NCBI RefSeq assembly: GCF_001625195.1
Contig: NC_054391.1
Location: 806,001 to 870,000, forward strand
From: Drechmeria coniospora
Taxonomy: Eukaryota; Ascomycota; Sordariomycetes; Hypocreales; Ophiocordycipitaceae
DNA: 64,000 nucleotides
Direction of reading: 5' to 3'
Of the stretch, positions 56,901 through 64,000 are shown piece after piece. Made by a program: the position numbers and the translations under genes. The number at the start of each line of letters is the position of its first letter. The first letter of the stretch is position 1. The notes under the pieces were generated by a model that worked only from the letters and a program-made list of their open reading frames with translations, searched no databases and had not been told where the DNA came from.

Positions 56901-59561
56901 TCCGCCGTTCGATCCGTCCCTTGCCACGCCGCCCCCAAGTACTTACTTATAGAGAGGGCCAAGGCGGAGCAGCAGACAGACAGACGATGGCTTCGTGCAT
57001 GCCGCCGGCCACAGCACACGTCCTCTACCACGACGTGCGTGCTTGTACGGGCAAGTGCAAAACACGGGCGGTACTTCTCCCACGGCACGCAGGCGGCCAA
57101 CTTTCCGCAGGCGGCTAGCGGAGGTGCTGGGCGGCACAGACGGGCGGCAGCAAACACAGGTCGCGACTCTTCAGCGGGTCCCGAGAATCACGCCGGGGGG
57201 GTGCCGCCAGTCCCCCACGCGATGGCTCTCCTAGTACCTCATCAACGAGTTAGTGCCCGCCCTGGGGCCAAGGAAACGATGTTCACAACCATCTCCCCGC
57301 CCGTTGATTCCGAAAGGGAATTCGTGCATCATGCATCGAGTCAGGGCGCGCAGCGCGGGCAGCCCCGGCGCTGGCGGCTCGGATCCTACTTGCATGCCAA
57401 GGTGTGGAAGACCGCTGCCGCCTTCTCCATCCACGAGCAGGCGTACACGTACAAGCACCACCACCACCACCTGCGCGTGGCCACAAGTACAGGTACTTGC
57501 ACCCAGGTGAACTCGTGTCCGGTGCATGCAAGTACTTGCGTAGGATCACAGTCCGCACCTACCGGGTGTGTGATGGTCCAAGTGCCTGCGTGATGGGCAA
57601 CGTCATGGACGCCGCGACGGATCGAAGCAGACAGAGGCCTTTTACCAAGGTCCTTGGGGGCTGCACTTGGGTACGATGCTTGTAGTAGTAGTTGTACAGT
57701 AATTACTCGGTTGTACTCCGTACGGTACTCTGGAGTTTGCGGGACACTCCCCCCACCCAACTCGGCGCAACCTGTTGGCAGTGCTCCGTACTCCGTACTG
57801 CTCCGTACTGTACATGTGCTGTACTTGCTTGCGAGTGCTCATCAAAGGAGGAGTGCATGTATCCGTAAGTACTCCGTACGGTGCTGCAGCACGTACTTGC
57901 ATGTACACGTACAGTCTCCGCGGCAAGTACCGGACCAGACCTGCTGGCCCAGACCTGCTGGCCCAGACCATCCTTCCAGCACCCTTCCACCATGACTTGA
58001 TTGAGCATGACGACAGGCTCTGTCCACGTGCCGGTCGGTCGATACGAGCAAGCATATAAGTACTTGCTGTACGCAATCCATGTGCGAGCACGGTACGGCG
58101 AGAGACTGGGCGAATGGAACGCGGCCGACGCCAGGACGTGCTGCGGAAGCCTTCTTCCATCCGTCGTGAGAGGAACGCAGTCGCTGCACGGTCGAGGAAC
58201 CCTCTCTCCACCCGCCAAGACTCCCTCTCCGCATTTAGGATTGTCTCGGACCGCATCGTTCTGCAGGTACGCCGTTCGTCGCCTCCAGTTATTCCGGATG
58301 ACACCACGACGGCGAGGCCAGCCCGGTACATGTCGCGCGAAATTTTGCTTCCCATCGGTGGCAGGCAGCTTCTCTTCCATGGGCAGTCGCTTGTTTTGCG
58401 CAAACCTGCGCGTGTGCCATGTCGAGCCGTCTCGAAGCCGAGCTCGGAACGGTTGGGAGGTGCACGCTGGATGTTTGTGTGTCCGCTTTTTTTTTTGTGC
58501 TCGCTCGCCATGAGGTTCCCAGGTGGCGTATGAGCAGGCCTGTCGAGAATCCCACGCCAACACGTTGTGGAGGACAGCACCGCGATTCGTACTAGGTAAG
58601 GGGATCAAGCGAGTACTTTTACATGCGCCGAGTACGGAGTGCCGAGTGCAGCAAAGAGCTCCTCAAACGCAAGCAAGTTTACACGAACCGCGTACCTGCA
58701 GGGTATTTTTTCCCGCATGGGCACGCCAGAATGAGCATCGGCCGAATCTGTCACGTCTTGAAGCTGGCTCCACGTGCCAAGCAAGACTGGGCAGATGGCC
58801 GTCAAAATTTTCCCACGATAATTACTTGCTTGCCTGGCTGGCCTTGCAAACGAGGCAGCACGGAGTATTACTCCGCAGTACGGCGGAGTAAGTACAAGGA
58901 CTCGCTTGTACCAACGTGCAAAGTGCAAGCAACGATACACTTGCATTTGCACTACAGAGAACTCCGTACTAGGTACCTAGTACGCAAGTGCTGTACTTGT
59001 GGTCAGTCAAGTGCAAGTACATGCTCGCATGTGCCGCCATCAGTTGATGCTGAGCTGTGCGTTGGAGTCTCACAGTGCAACTAATACCTGCAGTATTATT
59101 ACGCGCCCAAGTACAAGGCAGAACACGCTGGTCCGACAACGACGATTGCCCTGTTGCAAACCCAGGTCCCGCCACATGGTTACGAAAACTCCGCATCTCA
59201 CATGGTATCGTCCTATGACCTTGGAAGACGTTCCTCTCGCAGCCAACAACGAAATATAGGTCATGGACGGCCCTCGTAACACGCGGAGCACGTGTCTTTG
59301 ACCTACTTGTAGGCGCTCTGTCGAGGCGGCGGCACGAATGAAGACGGCAAACTACAGCAGGTGCATATTCCCTTAGGACGACACTCCCATGTACTGTAAG
59401 TAAAGAAGTAAGTACTTGCCAGTACGTGTACTGTACATGTGCAGTGCGGTACAGCTTTGTGGTTGCGCAGGTACCGTTCTGTCGTCGTACCGTGGGGGCC
59501 AACGGAGTGGCAGCTTCTTAGTCCATCATGACGCGGTCAACCTTCCATTTTTCTATAAATA
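53912..59561. other. Long gene-poor stretch
   Basis: No gene I can support over 5.6 kb. Long GC-rich open frames exist (for example minus 55575-54688; plus 56682-57593; minus 58608-57642) but they are Arg/Pro/Ser-rich and overlap frames on the other strand. Repeats: CTGCGACCTG-type 10-bp units at 56465-56552, a GGGCATCCAGGTAGGCC 20-bp unit at 56582-56628, and a 16-bp CCAGACCTGCTGG unit at 57943-57970. GTACTTG/ACTCCGTA words are dense at 55780-56290, 57500-57940 and 58860-59460. Confidence 0.5.
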
Positions 59562-59643
59562 GACAAGTTGGCCGAGCGGTTAATGCGATGGAGCACCAAA
59601 CCGCCAGTTTCGCCCGCATTCGTTCGAAACGCAGTCATTGACG
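59562..59643 (+). tRNA. Decayed serine tRNA (pseudo-tRNA)
   Basis: The first 31 bases, starting GACAAGTTGGCCGAGCGGTT, match the 5' half of a fungal class II tRNA-Ser (GCT type: acceptor arm and D arm). A TTCGAA T-loop word and a TTGACG end follow at the right distance, for a total of 82 nt, the usual tRNA-Ser length. The anticodon stem and variable arm do not pair, and the acceptor 3' strand has mismatches. I therefore call it a pseudogene; no usable anticodon can be read. A TATAAATAG word precedes it. Confidence 0.5.
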
Positions 59644-62600
59644 AAAGTATGCTATCGCCTCGCCTCCGCCCATGGTGTTCATGAAGCGAATGCACGGCCT
59701 CGGATGACCATGCTCATGCGAGGACCAAACATGAAATCACAGCCTCGGCTACCGTGATCAGTGTGATGCGTACGAGGGTATGTGTTTGGTGCGGTGGGAC
59801 ATGTAGTACGCGGCGAAGCAGTTCGAATGATGATCAAGTACAGCAGGAACGAGCTGAAAATGGCCGCCAATTCTACTGCCACGATGCCATGCACTGCATG
59901 TCAAGTGCTCGGCAAACGATGATGCAAATAGATGGCAGGCTCATACCAACTGCGTGGTAACTCGAGATACGCACGCAAAACGTCTACTGTAGGAGCAGTC
60001 GGAAACGTGACCGCCCGAGGGCTGGCGGAAGAAATCTTTTCCCTCCTGCCTTGCGGCCTTGCTGCCTTGCTGCCTTGCTGCCTTGCTGCCTTGCTGCCTC
60101 GTTGCCTTGAAGCATCGCCTGACTCTGCTGTGCCTTCCACCTTGACACGTCGCAGAGCCTCCTGTCGACTGTTGTCCGTTTCCGACGCCTTGGTTTGCGT
60201 GAGACATTCCGTCCAAGAGGGCGCAAATTCTCGAACAGGGCCGTCGTACCGCCGCCCGGTACAGCTTTGGCCTTGGCTCCTCCCGTCGTCGAATCAGCTT
60301 GCGTCACGCTTCCGGCCACGCCAAACGACATCTGTTGGTGCCACGTCCCGCATCATGGTGTTGTGACTTGTCCAACTGGCGACACCATCCCCTTCCACCA
60401 CACGAACCAACCATGGGCCGTGCAGGCCAATGCCTACCTGCTCCGAGCCTTGCCCCCCCGCTCGCCCCCGGGGGCGTCAAGCATTTTCGATGCCTGTCGT
60501 GGCCATGGGAGCTTGTGCAACAGCCGTAATCCAAAAGTGTATGGGCTCGGCACCCGTCGTCTCCCGCCGGAAGCACCGCGACCACTACGCAGAGTCACCG
60601 ACACTCGACATCGTCCGTCGGGGGGGACGAGCGTGTGCTCCTGCATGGCGACGTCCCAATCACGGTGTTACCGATCTGGCCGAGAACAGCTCATCAGAAT
60701 CAGAACGGATCATGCCTTCGTCATGGCTTGACCCATGCTGAAACAACCGCCTCGGCAAGGCAACGACGGATGTGGTGGTCCGCCTACGAGCTGTTCCTTG
60801 CGACAACGCATGAAAACATGTCAAGTTCCCCGTCGTCATTGCGCCCCTCACAATCGGCTACTTGAGTGTGTATCGAAGAAAACGACATGCTGGTGCAACC
60901 CCGGGCATGACTTGTATAGCATGACGATAGGGGACATGTCGGACACGGGAGTCCAGCTGCGCAGGACAGGGGTTTGATGAAGAGGTCTGAAGAGTCACAG
61001 AGGCCAAAAACCAAACGCTACCTGGGCCCCCGGCTTCTCGCTGCGATGCAGGAGTGGAATGACGGTGACAGTGTGACGCATCCAAGCAGCCAATCCAGCC
61101 ACATCCGTCTTTGTCTACCCCCTCCCCCCCCCCTTCGACTTATTTCTACTTGGCATCTTCACCATTGCCCTTACTTCCCTTGACGATGGAATCGGCGCTC
61201 GAGAGCCAACCCCACGGATGACATGGCCATCGTCGAAATGTGGAATGACACGAAATTACAAGGAAACTCGATTCTTTTACCTTCTCGGAGGCACGAGCAC
61301 ATCCGGGGAAACTGACGTCAAGCTCCCGTCAAGTACATGCACAGGGTGTGCGGCTCTGGATATGGTTCGCGAATGAGAGAGCAGACACCCCCTTGGCGAC
61401 CAGCGACCAGTGGCGGGGAGGGGGTGAGGCCATTTCCGTCGGTAGCGTACGTTTACTCGTGCGGTACGGCGCGGTTCGGGCTGCTGCGTTGTATGATTGG
61501 GTCGCTGGGAACCAGAAGCACATGGGTCTGTTGCATGACATCCACGGCATGGTCCGGGTCGACGGGAAGATCTGGGCCCCCGTTGAAGGAAAAGGGGGCC
61601 TCGTGATGATTGGCCAAGTCAACTAGTCGCGCGATCTCCTACTCTTGGCTGTGGGTGGCCAACGGGCCAATGCTGGCATGCCGCTATGGGCACCACCTTT
61701 GCACTAACGTCGCCGACTTCGAGCCAAAGGCCATCGCAGTTTCGCTGCTCACCATGACGGTCGACGCGGGAGTCCCTCGACTGCCAGCTCGTCCCAGCCC
61801 CCGGCGAGTCGACGGTTGTGCTCCCTACGCCATGGACGATTCCGATGGCAATGGCCAGAATTCTGTACCAAGTTTCGGGTGGAGCTGGAATTTCCCTCTC
61901 CGCGCCCGGTCCATACATTAGCACCCCTTGGATACGACTGCCGTACCTGCACCTTTGTTGAGACACAAAGTGTTCGACTCATCATCGTCATGCGCCAAAG
62001 GTCGAGCTCGAGGCGGTGGAAGGGGGCTGCCACATCCCGGTCAAGTATCGTTCTTCACGGTACTTGGTCATTTCCAACCTAACCATTCTGAAGCTAGCAG
62101 CCATGACTGTAATGTACAGTAGGTGCGAAGGCTCAACCAATAGAACGATGAAGCATCAAAACCACGTACGAGTCCATGCATTCCCGGCCATGAAGAGATC
62201 CTACCAGGAGCGGCAGGCACGTACAGGCAAATAATCAGCTGCCCTGCCACCATCCTGCAAAGCTCAGCGGCGATGTTGGCCCGACAATACCGCAAGGCGA
62301 GGTGCATGTCAAGAGTGTGATTCAACCTCAGACGACAGGCCGGCGTTGGCCATCTTATCGCCGCCGTTCAAGTCCGACCTGTCTCTTTGATTTATTCTCA
62401 TAATTGACAGGGCGAGATGCGACAGCTCGACTGGACCGGACCATGGAGGACAGAAAAGTACAAAGCCCATGCACGAGGCTGAGCACGTGTACGATTCAGC
62501 CGTGGTAGGCATCGTACTTGGCCGTCTGCCTGCTTGCGTCTCTGGTGTTCACACTGGTACACGTGCATGCGATGGACGAAGCAAAAAGAAACGTCAAAAG

Positions 62601-62975
62601 AAAGTATATGGGGAGCCACGGGGGGGAGGGGGGGGCAAGGTGTCTATTTGCCCTTTTGCTCCTCTGCTCTGTTGGCACCGTAGAGAATGAGAATGGCGGG
62701 AAATCTCCGACTCCCCTTCCTTGGACGTTGTTGGTCACTCGTCGCCTGCAAGCAGTATCCCTGTTGGCGGGGCCCACTCCCCCCATCGGTGGACGGAAGC
62801 CATTGGATCAACCAAACTGTCGGGTCATGGTGGGGCGGGAGGAGAAGAGGGGGCAAAGGGGGGGCGTGAGAAATTGCACCTCGGGCTTCCGCCACGAGCT
62901 CTGTGGGAAGGAAGGCACGAACTTACACGGACCACCATGTGCAAGTCCAACACCAACAGATGGCCGTACTTGGTA
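59644..62975. other. Gene-poor stretch
   Basis: No gene recognised. Open frames such as plus 60195-60731 and 61348-61626 have no motif. The frame at 62518 begins with a hydrophobic, signal-like peptide but then runs into low-complexity sequence, so I leave it uncalled. An 8-bp repeat lies at 60049-60112. Confidence 0.4.
60049..60112. repeat. 8-bp tandem repeat (CCTTGCTG), 8 units
   Basis: Eight consecutive units of CCTTGCTG; the first has GCGG, and the last two vary. All frames stay open as LAALL-like words, without coding meaning. Confidence 0.85.
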
Positions 62976-63229
62976 CAGGCAAGTGCAGGCAAGTGCAGGC
63001 GAGCGCAGGCGAGCGCAGGCAAGTGCGGGTGGCGAATGCAGGCAAGTGCAGGCGAGCGCAGGCGAGCACAGGCAAGTGTAGGCGAGCACAGGCAAGTGTA
63101 GGCGAGCACAGGCAAGTGTAGGCGAGCACAGGCAAGTGCAGGCGACCGCAGGCAAGTGCAGGCGACCGCAGGCAAGTGCAGGCGACCGCAGGCAAGTGCA
63201 GGCGACCGCAGGCAAGCGCAGGCAATCTC
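62976..63229. repeat. Decamer minisatellite (GCAGGCAAGT / GCAGGCGAGC / GCAGGCGACC)
   Basis: About 25 ten-base units in alternating types: first GCAAGT and GCGAGC units, then GCGAGCACA with CAAGTGTA, and finally regular pairs of CAAGT and CGACC. The pairwise alternation in the last third gives a 20-bp higher-order unit. Confidence 0.88.
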
Positions 63230-64000
63230 AAGGGATTTGCACCTTCCGGGAGGGGAGAAGCGTATTCATTCCTCGTTTTAGGCGAAAGGCGTCCAACATG
63301 GACGAAAAGCCAACCCTTCATCCGGATAGTGTCCCAGCCAACTTTGATTGGCATTCACCATCACCTACGATATATCCACACGTCCTCGGCCTCGGGGGGG
63401 TGTCGCATTCCGCTCGGCAGCGGCTCGCAGGCGCTGTCCCGCATTGCCGTCCTACGTTGCTGCCCTGCTCTGCCGTTTGATCTGCGCAGCATGGGACAGC
63501 TTGCCGCTGGTTGGAGCACTGAGGATGGTCGAGCCCGAAGCCCAAACGTCGAAATGTCGAGCTGGAACTTGGTGAAGGCGACCATGACGGCACCGAAAAA
63601 GCGCCGGACAGTCATTCCAGCATGACACTCTTGCCCAAGCCGACGATGCGTCGGTGTGGCAAGGCCCGCCCCTGCAAAGAAGTTCTTCTCATGCTTCTGG
63701 ACAGAATTCCGGCGACGGCCAAAGACAGCGAAGCCGAGAATAGGTCCAGATCATCTCGCTTCATCCACCATCGACGCCCATCTCCTCCGCCGCGGCCTAC
63801 CAGACACGAGGATAGTGGGCAGTCGCTATTTTTCTCCTGCATCGAAGAATTCGGCTGCTCCTTGATGGTACTCTGGCTCATCACTCTGGAATTGCATGAC
63901 AATAAATATGACTCGCCACGTGACCGACACACATGGTCTCTTCTGGTCCGATGGATGCTCACCGCCATTGGAAGCGACAGAAGCTAAAGACGGCTGTGAT
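63230..64000. other. Window edge, no gene supported
   Basis: A minus-strand frame, 63968-63612, and a following one, 63615-63361, might be exons of a gene that starts beyond the window, joined at an acceptor TTTGCAG near 63676. I recognise no family. Confidence 0.25.

Noticed and set aside
54688..58608. Several open frames of about 300 codons
   Set aside because: They overlap each other on opposite strands, show low-complexity composition and no splice-linked continuation.
62976..63229. CRISPR-like array
   Set aside because: The units are contiguous decamers without unique spacers in eukaryotic DNA: a minisatellite.

Overview
The window is nuclear DNA of a filamentous ascomycete (Pezizomycotina; probably a sordariomycete, with Hypocreales as a guess). 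The reasons are short introns of 48-100 nt with GT..AG ends and CTGAC/CTAAC-type branch sites, fungal families (LaeA-like methyltransferase, HET protein, YDR124W-like helical-bundle protein, Atm1, ATP synthase subunit g), Ty1/copia, LINE and Tc1/mariner relics, and changes that look like repeat-induced point mutation (RIP).

The sequence has two compartments with a boundary near 32.4 kb. The left half (1-32.4 kb) is AT-richer and mostly a graveyard. It opens with an apparently intact four-exon gene of the YDR124W / hrmA-associated (DUF2841) family (32-1893). Then come unrecognised minus-strand coding-like pieces (4.8-6.1 kb), a broken HET gene (6.2-7.4 kb), a complete but dead copia element with both LTRs (12.5-18.4 kb), fossils of an SRPK-type kinase and a LaeA-type methyltransferase (21.3-22.0 kb), two LINE pieces in the wrong order with a mariner scrap between them (22-26.9 kb), a roughly 1-kb terminal-inverted-repeat element carrying two solo LTRs (27.6-28.6 kb), a diverged direct repeat pair (28.9 and 30.9 kb) and a pol III / SINE-like segment (31.1 kb).

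The right half (32.4-64 kb) is GC-rich and sparse in genes. By joining exons I resolve these genes: an MFS transporter (minus, 4 exons, 499 aa), a class IV (CYP7/CYP8-like) cytochrome P450 (plus, 2 exons, 577 aa), the mitochondrial ABC transporter Atm1 (plus, 2 exons, 715 aa), a 63-aa secreted cysteine-containing protein (plus, 2 exons), mitochondrial ATP synthase subunit g (plus, 3 exons, 178 aa) and a LaeA-like methyltransferase (minus, 6 exons, 315 aa). An internally deleted ABC-C transporter remnant lies at 37.1-37.8 kb and a decayed serine tRNA at 59.6 kb. The intergenic DNA is filled with short palindromic words of the GTACTTG / ACTCCGTA type, polypyrimidine tracts and minisatellites, including a 33-bp repeat that could encode a cysteine-rich 11-residue unit.

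The genes do not form one obvious pathway. Atm1 and subunit g are housekeeping mitochondrial functions. The MFS pump, P450, secreted protein, LaeA-like regulator and dead ABC pump have an accessory flavour, but no polyketide synthase, NRPS or terpene synthase is present, so I do not call a biosynthetic cluster. Exon boundaries and translations were worked out by eye; no database search was run.
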